A stretch of 64,000 bases of DNA from Ruminococcaceae bacterium FB2012 (lineage in GTDB: Bacteria > Bacillota > Clostridia > Oscillospirales > Ruminococcaceae): contig FMXS01000018.1 of the NCBI GenBank assembly GCA_900104495.1, forward strand, positions 1 to 64,000, in the 5' to 3' direction. A program made the position numbers and the translations under genes. The notes beneath the pieces were generated by a model that was not told the origin of the DNA, did no database searches, and saw only the letters and a list, made by a program, of their open reading frames with translations. Below are positions 7,716-16,178 of this stretch, piece by piece; the first letter of the stretch is position 1; each line of letters opens with the position of its first letter.

Positions 7716-8243
7716 ATGCTGTCCGTATATCTTTCCGTGCTTGACTCTCAGGAGGACAAGGACGGCTTTGCCGAGCTGTACAAGCAGTACCGGCACAGAA
7801 TGTATCACATCGCCTTTGCGGTGCTTAAAGATCGGAACGATGCCGAGGACGCGGTCTCCGAGGCCTTTCTGCGCATCGCCCGAAGCTACAAAAAAATATC
7901 CGCCCTCGGCTGTAAGAAACAGGAAGGTTATATCGTTATATTATGCAGGAATACCGCGCTGGAAATCTACCGCCGGCGAAAGCGTGAAGCCGAGCATATC
8001 GCAGGCGGGGGAGAGCTGCTCGAAAGCCTTTCCTTTGAGGATGAGGACAGCTCAAGGCTGACCGAGGCGATAGCCCGTCTGCCCAAGGAGCACAAGGATG
8101 CTTTGTATATCTACTGCATTTTCGGCTGCTCCGCTGAGGAGGCCGCAGCAAGGCTTGGCATATCCAAAGGTGCGCTCTACACCAGAGTTTCCCGCGCAAA
8201 GGCGGAGCTGAAAAAGCTGCTGAGGGGTGATGAAGATGAATGA
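7716..8243 (+). CDS. RNA polymerase sigma factor, ECF/sigma-70 family
   Basis: A 175-residue sigma factor. Region 2 includes FAELYKQYRHRMYHIAFAVL (about residues 17-36) and YIVILCRNTALEIYRRRKR; region 4 includes LPKEHKDALYIYCIFGCSAE with a C-terminal HTH (AAARLGISKGALYTRVSRAK). The ATG at 7716 is chosen because GAAAGGG precedes it and the homologues begin with ML/MIP-YLS-LD-QED. It overlaps the next gene by 8 bases. It is a close relative of the sigma factor on the integrated element (56550), sharing the LD-QED and IYRR-KR motifs. It likely drives the permease and ATPase genes downstream and is held in check by the DUF4367 protein. Confidence 0.88.
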   Translation: MLSVYLSVLDSQEDKDGFAELYKQYRHRMYHIAFAVLKDRNDAEDAVSEAFLRIARSYKKISALGCKKQEGYIVILCRNTALEIYRRRKREAEHIAGGGELLESLSFEDEDSSRLTEAIARLPKEHKDALYIYCIFGCSAEEAAARLGISKGALYTRVSRAKAELKKLLRGDEDE

Positions 8244-8937
8244 ACCGAAGCTCTGCGCCGCCGTGTTTGATGCGCTGGGGGATGAATACTGTGCCGAGCT
8301 TTCGGCTGATGTATCGGAACACACCTTTTCTTCCGGCTTTGAAAAGAAAATGACAAGGCTCATACGCCGCAGGGAGCGCCCTTATTTCCCGTTGGTGAAT
8401 ACTGCTCTGAAGCGCACAGCCTGCATAACTGCTGCTGTCTGTGCGGTGCTGTTTTTCTCTTTCAAGGGTGCGGTGTATGCCTATGAGAAATTCTCGGACG
8501 ATCTCTGCATCATTGAAAGCGGAGGCCTGACAACGGTGTTCTCCAACAAAGCTCTTGATTCTCCCGCGTCGATCAAAGATACCTATGCTCCGTCCTATCT
8601 GCCGGAGGGCTTCACCCTCGGCCATTACAACCTCACGGAAAAGACTTTTTATCTCAACTACAACAACGGCAGTCGGGAGCTGTTTTTCACGCAGTACACG
8701 AAGAATGATTTTCTTCTCTCGGACAAGTCGGAGCTTCTGAGCTTTGACCGGATCGACATCGGCGGACACAGCGGGCTTATCCGCGAGTTTGAGTCCGAAG
8801 ACGCTTCGGAAACATGGTGTGAGCTTTATTGGGACAACGGTGAATATATCATTGCCATGACCTCGTCAGTTGGTAAAGATGAACTATTGAAAGCCGCACG
8901 TTCTGTGCAAAAGGACGAAAATATCAAGCCGCTGTAA
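8236..8937 (+). CDS. DUF4367 membrane anti-sigma factor
   Basis: The start at ATG 8236 has GAGGGG eight bases upstream and lies inside the end of the sigma gene, so expression is coupled. The protein is 233 residues: a cytoplasmic part with SSGFEKKMTRLIRRRERPYF, one membrane helix (CITAAVCAVLFFSFKGAVYA, about residues 59-78), and an outer DUF4367 domain ending in the ELYWDNGEYIIAMTSS motif. Such proteins bind their sigma factor inside the cell and sense a signal outside. Its layout and motifs match the element-borne homologue at 57088 residue for residue in several stretches (HTFSSGFEK versus HVFSDGFEK). Assignment as anti-sigma is by domain and gene order. Confidence 0.82.
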   Translation: MNEPKLCAAVFDALGDEYCAELSADVSEHTFSSGFEKKMTRLIRRRERPYFPLVNTALKRTACITAAVCAVLFFSFKGAVYAYEKFSDDLCIIESGGLTTVFSNKALDSPASIKDTYAPSYLPEGFTLGHYNLTEKTFYLNYNNGSRELFFTQYTKNDFLLSDKSELLSFDRIDIGGHSGLIREFESEDASETWCELYWDNGEYIIAMTSSVGKDELLKAARSVQKDENIKPL

Positions 8938-8956
8938 GAAACGGCATATCAAAACG

Positions 8957-8994
8957 GTCATATCCTGTAGGCAAGCGGGATATGACTGTTTTTT
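8957..8994 (+). terminator. Terminator or attenuator after anti-sigma gene
   Basis: GTCATATCC (8957) pairs with GGGATATGAC (8977-8986), followed by six T (8989-8994). It lies 20 bases after the anti-sigma stop and just before the permease ribosome site, so it should partly separate regulator and transporter expression. Confidence 0.75.
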
Positions 8995-9009
8995 CGGAGG
9001 TGCCAAGCG

Positions 9010-10209
9010 GTGAGATACATTTTCAAAAACATAAAAACAAGCCTGAAAACTAACATTTTGATAAGTGTGCTTTACACCGTCTGTACGGCGGCGGCTGTCC
9101 TTGCGGTGCTTTTTTCTCACGGGGTATATCAGAATTACAGCACCGATACATACATAAGCGAGATCTCCGCAGACCAGGAGCAGGCGTATTACAGCTTCGG
9201 TGAGAAGCTGGACAGGATCGAAAACGAAGGCACCGTCAGCTATGTTGGCGGCGGCAAAGGGACTGTGGGAGAATTTCGCAGGGTGCTTGATCTGCTGGAC
9301 GACGAAACCAAGGAGTCTTTCACGGGATTCTTTCTGTCCTACTCCCTTAAACAATACGGCATGGCCGAATGGATGAACGGCAGGCTGGAATATCATACGG
9401 AAGACCACAGATACGGTCTTTACCGGGAATATCTCGATAACACCCGCGTCACCTACGGCAGATATTTCACCGAGGACGAAGACTTTTCGGGAGCCCGCGT
9501 CGCCGTTATCAGGAACTACCCCATAGGCGAGAACCCTGCTCCCGAGGTCTCTGTGGGAGATAAGATCACTCTGTTCGGGGCTGAATACGAAGTGGTCGGG
9601 ATGTGGAGCGAATCGGATGCAGGCTCGGACGATCTTGCCGTCCCCTTTGCTTCTCTGCCGGACGATATGCCGATAAAAGGCGTGCATTTCCTGGAAGGAA
9701 AGGTCATCACCACAAAAGCATTCAGAGCCGTGAACGAGGCGATGAAGCAGGTCTTCGGGGATAATGTCAACATCCCCGAAATGGAGACCGCCGATGTTAC
9801 CGAGACCAAATTCTACGCTTCCATCGTGATGATCTCGGTGGCGCTGTCGGCTGTCGCGGCAATAACGCTGATGATACTTTTCCGATACATCGTGTTCACA
9901 CGCCGGAAAACTATCTCCGTACTCCGACTTGCGGGCTGTACGAGAGGCCGCGCAGCGGTGATGTTCATTGCCGAGGCCGTGGGAGTATCTGTCCTGATTT
10001 TTGGACTGTGTGCGGCGGCATATCACTTCCTGCTGCTGCCGAGGCTGACATATTTCTTCCCGAAGATAACCGAGGTCTATACCCCGCAGACCTACCTGTA
10101 TATCTTCGGAGTGTTCACCGGAGTGCTGCTTCTCACAATGACGGTAATGGTGCTGACGCAGCTTGACCGTCAGCCGGTGGATATGTTCAGAAGGGCGGGT
10201 GCAAAATAA
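9010..10209 (+). CDS. FtsX-like ABC permease
   Basis: Starts with GTG at 9010, preceded by GGAGGTGCC. The 399-residue protein has the MacB/FtsX layout: one N-terminal membrane helix (about 17-38), a large outer domain of some 230 residues (40-270), then three C-terminal helices (about 275-297, 320-345, 355-385). The cytoplasmic loop after the second helix (RKTISVLRLAGCTRGRAAV) is the coupling helix that contacts the ATPase. It ends one base into the next permease gene. With the proteins at 10209 and 11422 it forms a heteromeric transporter. These MacB-type machines usually export or pull peptides from the membrane rather than import. The substrate is unknown. Confidence 0.82.
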   Translation: MRYIFKNIKTSLKTNILISVLYTVCTAAAVLAVLFSHGVYQNYSTDTYISEISADQEQAYYSFGEKLDRIENEGTVSYVGGGKGTVGEFRRVLDLLDDETKESFTGFFLSYSLKQYGMAEWMNGRLEYHTEDHRYGLYREYLDNTRVTYGRYFTEDEDFSGARVAVIRNYPIGENPAPEVSVGDKITLFGAEYEVVGMWSESDAGSDDLAVPFASLPDDMPIKGVHFLEGKVITTKAFRAVNEAMKQVFGDNVNIPEMETADVTETKFYASIVMISVALSAVAAITLMILFRYIVFTRRKTISVLRLAGCTRGRAAVMFIAEAVGVSVLIFGLCAAAYHFLLLPRLTYFFPKITEVYTPQTYLYIFGVFTGVLLLTMTVMVLTQLDRQPVDMFRRAGAK

Positions 10210-11402
10210 TGATAGGTCTCGGACTGAAAGAATTCAGACGGCACATTTTCACCGATCTGTTTATCGCCGTTCAGTTAGCGGCGGTGTTCTTCGTTGTGAT
10301 CTCCATAGTGTCGGGCATTTACTCCCGCACCGCGCTTTACACCCCGGTAAAGGATCTGCTAAACAGCGAGGGCGTTTATTCCGGGCATATCAATTATCGC
10401 TCCGAGGACGGCAGAACGCTCAAGGATATTGTTCCGGAGATCGACAGATATATCGGCATCGGCAGGCTGGCAGCTGCCGATAACGGCGGAGACAAGGCGG
10501 CCTGCTATTGCTACGATGACGAGTCGGTGTCCGTGTATATCCCGCCCCTCGACGAGGGATGCTGGCTCACGCCGAACGCTGACGAACTGCAATGCGTTGT
10601 GAACTATGAAAGCGAATATGCGGTGGGGGATATCATAACCAAGGAATACCAATGGTACCGCGAGGATGATGTGACCTACACCGATCCCGAGACCTCCGAG
10701 GTGAGCTTCAAGGTAGCGGGCAGGCTTGCCAAGGATGCACCCATATTCGGGCTGGACAGCTCCATGCAGAAAAATGACGATCACCGCACGCTCTTTGACA
10801 CCTATACAAACAGATCAATGCCGCTGCTTATCTGCTCGCAGACCGCTGCGGAGGCCGCAGGGCTTACTTCATACCGGAGTGAGCCTCAGCTTGTGATCTT
10901 CAAAGACGGTCTTTCGGAGGAGGAGATCGAAGCGGCGGTCAAAAAGATCAATGCTGTTACCGGGTATGCGATGCCTGTCTATGAACTCCGCGCCAACTCG
11001 GAGAAATACGTTTACGAACAGCTGATAAGGCTCGCTCCGATACTGATAAGCATTGTTCTGCTGATACTTGTCAGCACCGTGGCGATCTCCGCGCTGAACG
11101 CGAAAATGAATATGCGCACCAGCGCGGTCTATGCCCTGCTGGGCTGCACTATGAAGGGATGTGGTCTGATCTATCTGATAAACAGCCTTATCACCTCGCT
11201 GCTGGCAGGGGCGCTGTGCCTGACCTTTATGAACGTGATGAAGCTCACGGGCAAGCTGGAGGAAACGGTCATCACCTTCGACAGGCACACGCTGATCTGG
11301 TGCGCGGCGGTATGGGCGGTTTTCCTGCTCTGCGCGATGACCGCCCCGCTGATCGCCCTCGGCAGGGCGACGGTAAAGGAACAGCTGGCGGTGAATGAAT
11401 AA
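10209..11402 (+). CDS. FtsX-like ABC permease
   Basis: The ATG at 10209 shares a base with the previous stop (TAATG), giving tight coupling. The 397-residue protein repeats the FtsX plan: helix at about 17-40, a long outer domain (45-270), and helices near 275-300, 325-350 and 360-388. The loop NAKMNMRTSAVYALLGCTMK matches the coupling position in the partner permease. Sequence similarity to its partner is low outside this layout, so they are likely two halves of one pore. It overlaps the leader of the ATPase gene by a few bases. Confidence 0.82.
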   Translation: MIGLGLKEFRRHIFTDLFIAVQLAAVFFVVISIVSGIYSRTALYTPVKDLLNSEGVYSGHINYRSEDGRTLKDIVPEIDRYIGIGRLAAADNGGDKAACYCYDDESVSVYIPPLDEGCWLTPNADELQCVVNYESEYAVGDIITKEYQWYREDDVTYTDPETSEVSFKVAGRLAKDAPIFGLDSSMQKNDDHRTLFDTYTNRSMPLLICSQTAAEAAGLTSYRSEPQLVIFKDGLSEEEIEAAVKKINAVTGYAMPVYELRANSEKYVYEQLIRLAPILISIVLLILVSTVAISALNAKMNMRTSAVYALLGCTMKGCGLIYLINSLITSLLAGALCLTFMNVMKLTGKLEETVITFDRHTLIWCAAVWAVFLLCAMTAPLIALGRATVKEQLAVNE

Positions 11403-11421
11403 CAGAATGGGAGAAAATGAA

Positions 11422-12084
11422 ATGATACAGCTCAAAAACATAGTTAAGATATACAACCCGAAGAAACAGAACGAATTCGAGGCTCTGCACAAGGTCTCCG
11501 TAACTATCAAGGACGGAGAAATGGTGGCTGTCATCGGGAAATCGGGCGCAGGCAAGTCCACGCTCCTGCACATCCTCGCCTGCATCGACAGCTATCAGGA
11601 GGGCGAGTACACAATAGACGGCACGCTTGTCAAAGACCTTACCGAGCGGGAGTATGCCAAGATACGCAACGAGAAGATCGGAATGGTAATGCAGGATTTT
11701 GCACTTGTTGAGGATTTCACGGCGCTGGAGAACGTGATGATACCCCTCAACTTTTCCCGCAGGAAAGTGTCCGGCAAAAAAGAAAAAGCCCTCGCTGCCC
11801 TGCGTTCCGTAGGCATTGAGGACTTGGCAAAGAAGCCTTGCAATAAGCTCTCCGGCGGGCAAAAACAGCGTGTAGCGATAGCCCGAGCTATCATCAACGA
11901 ACCGTCGATGATACTCGCAGACGAGCCCACGGGAGCCCTCGACAGCAAGACCTCGGCGGAGATAATGGAGCTGTTCAAGTCACTGAACGAGCAGGGGCGG
12001 ACGGTGGTCATCGTCACGCATGATCCGAAGGTGGCTGAGCTGTGTGAGAGGGTTATTGAGATAAGTGATGGGAAGATAGTATAG
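11422..12084 (+). CDS. ABC transporter ATP-binding protein, MacB/LolD type
   Basis: The 220-residue ATPase has Walker [10 protein letters not shown] (39-47), Q-loop [18 protein letters not shown], signature [14 protein letters not shown], Walker [13 protein letters not shown] and the switch His in VTHDP. This set is typical of the MacB/LolD/SalX exporters. The ATG at 11422 has GGGAG at proper spacing, while the upstream MNNRM start does not. The closely related ATPase at 61786 on the integrated element shares long stretches including [20 protein letters not shown] bidirectional terminator follows. Confidence 0.92.
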   Translation: MIQLKNIVKIYNPKKQNEFEALHKVSVTIKDGEMVAVIGKSGAGKSTLLHILACIDSYQEGEYTIDGTLVKDLTEREYAKIRNEKIGMVMQDFALVEDFTALENVMIPLNFSRRKVSGKKEKALAALRSVGIEDLAKKPCNKLSGGQKQRVAIARAIINEPSMILADEPTGALDSKTSAEIMELFKSLNEQGRTVVIVTHDPKVAELCERVIEISDGKIV

Positions 12085-12088
12085 TACA

Positions 12089-12126
12089 AATGACCGCTGC
12101 GGAGAAAAAACTCCGAAGCGGTCATT
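12089..12126. terminator. Hairpin terminator after ABC module
   Basis: AATGACCGCT-CGGAG pairs with CTCCG-AGCGGTCATT around an A-rich loop, 5 bases after the ATPase stop. There is no strong T run, so it may act mainly as an mRNA end-protecting stem. Confidence 0.6.
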
Positions 12127-12426
12127 TCAGCAAAAGCACATTAAAAAATGCGAAAGTGATTTTCAACGTCTAATGCTTAACGCTCCTTTTTTGTTCATCA
12201 AGCATTTCTGCAGATATCACTTCCAGATCAGTCATATAAAGATCTTCAGGAACAATATACACTATACCCGTCTAAAGGCAACAGGCTTTTCACTCATCAT
12301 CAACACTAAAACCGGTACTTAGTGGAGTAAGCACCGGCTTTTGGTGTCCTATTCGGTTTACATATTATTCTTCCATAAGAACATCCGCCCTGCGGCGGGG
12401 GATATACGGTTTTTTTGACCGGTTCT
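12127..12426. other. Intergenic region with convergent terminator and possible gene remnant
   Basis: AACCGGTRCTTA and TAAGCACCGG (12308-12341) form a stem with T-rich flanks on both strands, suitable as a convergent terminator between the ABC module and the GGDEF gene. At 12170-12272 the minus strand reads VPEDLYMTDLEVISAEMLD and a short tail before a stop; this looks like a C-terminal remnant without start or domain. Nothing else is seen. Confidence 0.5.
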
Positions 12427-14337
12427 CTACATTTTCTCGCCCTTGGCGATGCGCTCCTCACGCTGGCGGCGATGCTCGGCTTTGACGGAGTACATCTGCT
12501 CGTCGGCGGAGCGGATAAGGTCCTCAAAGCTGGGTATCTTTCCTGCGGGCGAGCGGAAGATGCCTATGCTGGCGTTGATCGGATAGGGCTTCCCGGCGGT
12601 GCGGTTCACCGAACGCAGGCGGGCGTTGATCTCCGCCTCGATGTCCTCCAGCGGAGCGGAGCTGGAAAGGAAGGCTGCCATTTCGTCGCCGCCCATCCTG
12701 ATGCAGACGGCGTTGTCCGGGCAGGAATTTTTCAGCGCCGAGGCGGTGGCCTTGATAGCGTAGTCCCCCTCGTTGTGGCCGAAATTATCGTTGATGTATT
12801 TGAGCCCGTCCAGGTCGGACATGATGACGGTCATGGGCTTGCCCTGTGCGGTGAGTTTTTCCACAAGGGCGTTATAGGCTCTCTCGCTGCCGCCGCGGGT
12901 ATAGAGCCCCGTCAGCTGGTCGAACTGGGAAAGCTCCCGCACCTTGCCGGTGATGTACTGCTGATACCTCATATTGCGGTAGCCGCCTATGGAATTGTTC
13001 AGTGCGTTGACTATCTGCGGTATCTTCTCATAGTTGCGGATGTCGTAATTCTGATAGGTGAACACCAGATACCCCAGCGGCACGTCAAGGAAATTGAGGG
13101 CCGTCAGTATCACGGGATAAGCGCTGTCCAGCGCCACGTCCAGGCCGGGCATTATGCCCTTCCGTGGGAAGCTGTGGGGAGCGAAGGGCTGAGCGTCGTC
13201 GGTGTTGTAGAACACGCACATCTCCTCGCCGAAGCCGTGTTCGGAATCGTTCTCAAAGGGATTGATAGTCTCGTCGATGACCTCGTTTCGGAGCATACAG
13301 CGCATATTGTAGATTATCGAAGTGTGGAGCTCGTTGGCGGCGCTTTTGAGATTGCTGCTGGTAAGTATGCGGACGCCGACCTCGTTGAGGGCCCTTTCCT
13401 CGTCCTTGTATCTGCCGAACCGGATATTCAGGTCGGTGAGATGCTTGGCGATGTTGATTATCCCGCCGCCCTGGCAGCCGCAGCTCTCGGAGATTATCAG
13501 CCTTGATTTGATAGCGAAGTGCTGCTCGTGAAGCAGCTCCTCCCTGCCCAAAGTAAGCAGTCCGGCTATCTTTCGGGTTATATCGCCGTAGCAGCAGAGG
13601 CTGGATGTTATCCTCGGGTTGGAGAAATTGATGTCCATGATGCCGTCAAAGCCGGTGACAGCCACCTCCTCGGGAACTTTGATCCCCGAATTGGTAAGCA
13701 CGCCGCAGACGGCTATCGCCATGGAATCGTTGGCGCAGACTATCGCCTCCGGCAGTTCTCCGCTTTCCAGGAGCTTTTCCGTTGCCGCCACGGCGGGGCC
13801 GACCCAGAAGTCTCCGTAGCTGAGCATAGTGTTGCGGTCGAAGCTGATGCCGTTTTCCTCAAGCACCCGCTCAAAGACCTTTATCCTGTTCTCGCTGAAC
13901 TCGTTGCCCTGAAGGCCCGCCATGAAATGCAGTCTGCGGAAGCCGTGATACTCCACGATATGTCTGACCACGTCCTCGAAGCCGCGCTCGTAATCGAAGT
14001 CGATGCTGATGACCCCGCTGTAATGTCCGCCTATCATAATGACGGGGACGTCAAAGAGCTGGGCCTTCTCGATGAGCTTACGGATGACGTTTTTGTTCTT
14101 TATCAGCTCGTCGGCAATGATAAGGACGTCTGTGGTGCGCATATCTATCAGGTCAAACACCGAAGCCTCGCCCCGCTCTCCGGCATTGTCCCAGTAGAGG
14201 TCGGAGCAGGTATGGTAGACCAAAAGCCGATAGCCCTTATCAATGATATTCCTGTTCATCTCGGTGACAAGCTCGTGTACCGAATCTTCAAATATCCTTG
14301 AAACGCAAAGCGCCGCTATCTTGTATTTCCCGATCAT
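12427..14337 (-). CDS. LacI-type sensor domain fused to GGDEF-like domain
   Basis: Residues 1 to about 290 follow the periplasmic-binding/LacI sensor fold (IAALCVSRIFEDSVHELV at the start, ICANDSMAIAVCGVL-like and VTGFDG motifs). There is no N-terminal HTH, signal peptide or membrane helix, so it should be a soluble sugar- or ligand-sensing protein. A linker (about 300-465) leads to a GGDEF domain: DQLTGLYTRGG, DLDGLKYINDNFGHNEGD, and the active-site motif written GGDEM instead of GGDEF or GGEEF. The last position of the loop tolerates hydrophobic change, so diguanylate cyclase activity is plausible but unproven. Start is ATG 14337, after AAAGGCGGG. Together with the HD-GYP protein at 49456 it gives the window both cyclic-di-GMP making and breaking candidates. 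Confidence 0.85.
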   Translation of the reverse strand: MIGKYKIAALCVSRIFEDSVHELVTEMNRNIIDKGYRLLVYHTCSDLYWDNAGERGEASVFDLIDMRTTDVLIIADELIKNKNVIRKLIEKAQLFDVPVIMIGGHYSGVISIDFDYERGFEDVVRHIVEYHGFRRLHFMAGLQGNEFSENRIKVFERVLEENGISFDRNTMLSYGDFWVGPAVAATEKLLESGELPEAIVCANDSMAIAVCGVLTNSGIKVPEEVAVTGFDGIMDINFSNPRITSSLCCYGDITRKIAGLLTLGREELLHEQHFAIKSRLIISESCGCQGGGIINIAKHLTDLNIRFGRYKDEERALNEVGVRILTSSNLKSAANELHTSIIYNMRCMLRNEVIDETINPFENDSEHGFGEEMCVFYNTDDAQPFAPHSFPRKGIMPGLDVALDSAYPVILTALNFLDVPLGYLVFTYQNYDIRNYEKIPQIVNALNNSIGGYRNMRYQQYITGKVRELSQFDQLTGLYTRGGSERAYNALVEKLTAQGKPMTVIMSDLDGLKYINDNFGHNEGDYAIKATASALKNSCPDNAVCIRMGGDEMAAFLSSSAPLEDIEAEINARLRSVNRTAGKPYPINASIGIFRSPAGKIPSFEDLIRSADEQMYSVKAEHRRQREERIAKGEKM

Positions 14338-14395
14338 CGTCATCCCGCCTTTCAGCACATTTTCACAGTTGACAGTATTATCCTACGGCCGATAC

Positions 14396-16147
14396 TCAGA
14401 GTATCAGCGTTAAGTTGTTAAGTCCGAGAGAGTAAACATAGTTTGCCCGCTTCACCAGCTTCATCACCATTCTGATGCCGATATGCGCCGCAGGATCGTC
14501 TTCGTTCTGATGAAGCTCCAGATAGTGAACAGGGTCGAAGTCGGGGCAGTTGTCCCTTATTCGCAGGACCGTGGAACCCTGCCTTATCATCACCTTGATG
14601 TCGATGCTGTGTTCCTTGCCGTCGGCAAAGCCGTGGCTCACAATATTGTTGGCCATTTCCTCGATGCAGAGGCCGATGACCATACCGGTTTTGCTGCTGA
14701 GCCCCCGTGAGGCGCAGAAGTTCCCCGCTTCGGCGGAAACTCTGCTGACGTCCTCGGCGGAGGTCACGGTATTTTCAAAGCAGTCCTCCTCCCTGGCGCC
14801 CAGGCCCTCGGGGAGCATCGCAAAGGAGGAAGCGTTCAGCGAGAACTTTTTGTTTCTTGCGTAAACATACACCGCTATGCCGATAAGCGTGAGCATCTCG
14901 CCGCAGACGAATCCCAGCCACACGCCGTTGACGCCTATCAGCCGTCCGAGGACCACTGCCGCCAGGGCGGTAAAGCCGAAGTTCTGGAACACCGAAATTA
15001 TCATTGTCAGCCTTACCCGTGCGATGCCCTGATAGTAGTTCTTGAAAGAAGTGTTCAGAGCGCAGGGCACCAGCGAAAGCACAAAGAGCCGGAACCCGGA
15101 GACTGCCATTTCCTTGGCGTCGGGGTCCGTGAGGAAGATCGTCACCATGGGGCCCGCCGCCGCCAGCACCACGGCCGTCACGGCTCCGCAGATGATAACG
15201 GCGTAATAGCACATTATCTTTACCAGCTTTTTGAGTGAGGACACATCCCCTTCACTGTAAAAAATGGAGGACAGCGTCAGAGCCACTGCCGCGATGCCCG
15301 AACTGAAAGCATAGCAGATATTTCCCACCGAAGAAATGACCGAATAAGCCGCTACGGCGTGTTTTCCTCGGATGTCCATAAGCAGTCTGTTCAGGGTGAA
15401 GGTCAGCAGCACCAGGCTCAGCTGATTTATCAGTGTGGGGACGCCGTCCCGAAGCAGACGCCTGCACACCTTTCCTTTGATGAGCTTGAAGTCGAGCTTG
15501 AAGATGCAGTTCTTTTTCAGAAAATATACCACGCCGATAACAAAGGCGATATAGTAGCTTATGCTGGAGGCCAGGCCCATGCCGAAGGTCCCCTGCTTGA
15601 ACACTGCCACGTTGAGGATGTCGAGGGCGATATCTCCCACCGACATAGCGATGACCGCCACGACAAGCCTTACACGGCTGCCGGAGATCTGCATATAGGG
15701 CACCATTATCTGCGCGGCTATAAATGCCGGCGCACCGATGATAAAGCCCCGCAGATAGTCACGGGTCAGGAAGAAGACCTCGTTATCGGGAGTTTTCTCT
15801 CCCGCGCCCAACAGGGTACATATCGGGTCGGTGAATGTCAGGACCGCGAACAGTCCCACCACAGAGATCGCCGCCGCCAGCATCACCGAAACGGTGTAGC
15901 AGGCATTGGTGCCTTCCTTGTCGCCGCAGCCCACGGTCCTTCCGCAGGTGACCTGCACTCCCGCCGAGATAAGGCTGCCGAGGGCGGCAAATACCAGCAG
16001 CACCGGGGCTGCCAGTCCGTAGGCGGTCATGGAGGCTACTCCGAGATAACGGCCTATCATCATACTGTCTATCAGCATACACAAAGTAACAGTCATGGAA
16101 GAAAGTATTTGTGTAAGCAGCATTTGTTTGAATAGTTTCTTTATCAT
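14396..16147 (-). CDS. MATE-family transporter fused to RsbW-like ATPase domain
   Basis: Residues 1 to about 445 are a twelve-helix MATE efflux protein (IDSMMIGRYLGVASMTAYGL near the start; two six-helix halves). Residues 455-583 are a HATPase_c domain of the anti-sigma/serine kinase type: N-box GLCIEEMANNIVSHGF, then RIRDNCPDFDP in place of the DxGxG box, and HIGIRMVMKLVKRANY. MATE proteins are normally about 450 residues and end after the last helix, so this is a fusion. An ATP-binding regulatory tail on a Na+/H+-coupled transporter suggests gating or a receptor-like role. It is 31 bases downstream of the TIR-LRR gene on the same strand, and the two may be one transcript. Confidence 0.85.
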   Translation of the reverse strand: MIKKLFKQMLLTQILSSMTVTLCMLIDSMMIGRYLGVASMTAYGLAAPVLLVFAALGSLISAGVQVTCGRTVGCGDKEGTNACYTVSVMLAAAISVVGLFAVLTFTDPICTLLGAGEKTPDNEVFFLTRDYLRGFIIGAPAFIAAQIMVPYMQISGSRVRLVVAVIAMSVGDIALDILNVAVFKQGTFGMGLASSISYYIAFVIGVVYFLKKNCIFKLDFKLIKGKVCRRLLRDGVPTLINQLSLVLLTFTLNRLLMDIRGKHAVAAYSVISSVGNICYAFSSGIAAVALTLSSIFYSEGDVSSLKKLVKIMCYYAVIICGAVTAVVLAAAGPMVTIFLTDPDAKEMAVSGFRLFVLSLVPCALNTSFKNYYQGIARVRLTMIISVFQNFGFTALAAVVLGRLIGVNGVWLGFVCGEMLTLIGIAVYVYARNKKFSLNASSFAMLPEGLGAREEDCFENTVTSAEDVSRVSAEAGNFCASRGLSSKTGMVIGLCIEEMANNIVSHGFADGKEHSIDIKVMIRQGSTVLRIRDNCPDFDPVHYLELHQNEDDPAAHIGIRMVMKLVKRANYVYSLGLNNLTLIL

Positions 16148-16178
16148 ACCGGTTTCCTTTTTGTTCTGCTTTTATTTT

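Noticed and set aside
8957..8994. A riboswitch before the 9010 permease
   Set aside because: Only a simple terminator hairpin is present, with no room for a ligand-binding domain.
12415..16135. Long plus-strand frames opposite the GGDEF and MATE genes
   Set aside because: They are composition shadows of GC-rich minus-strand genes with clear domains.
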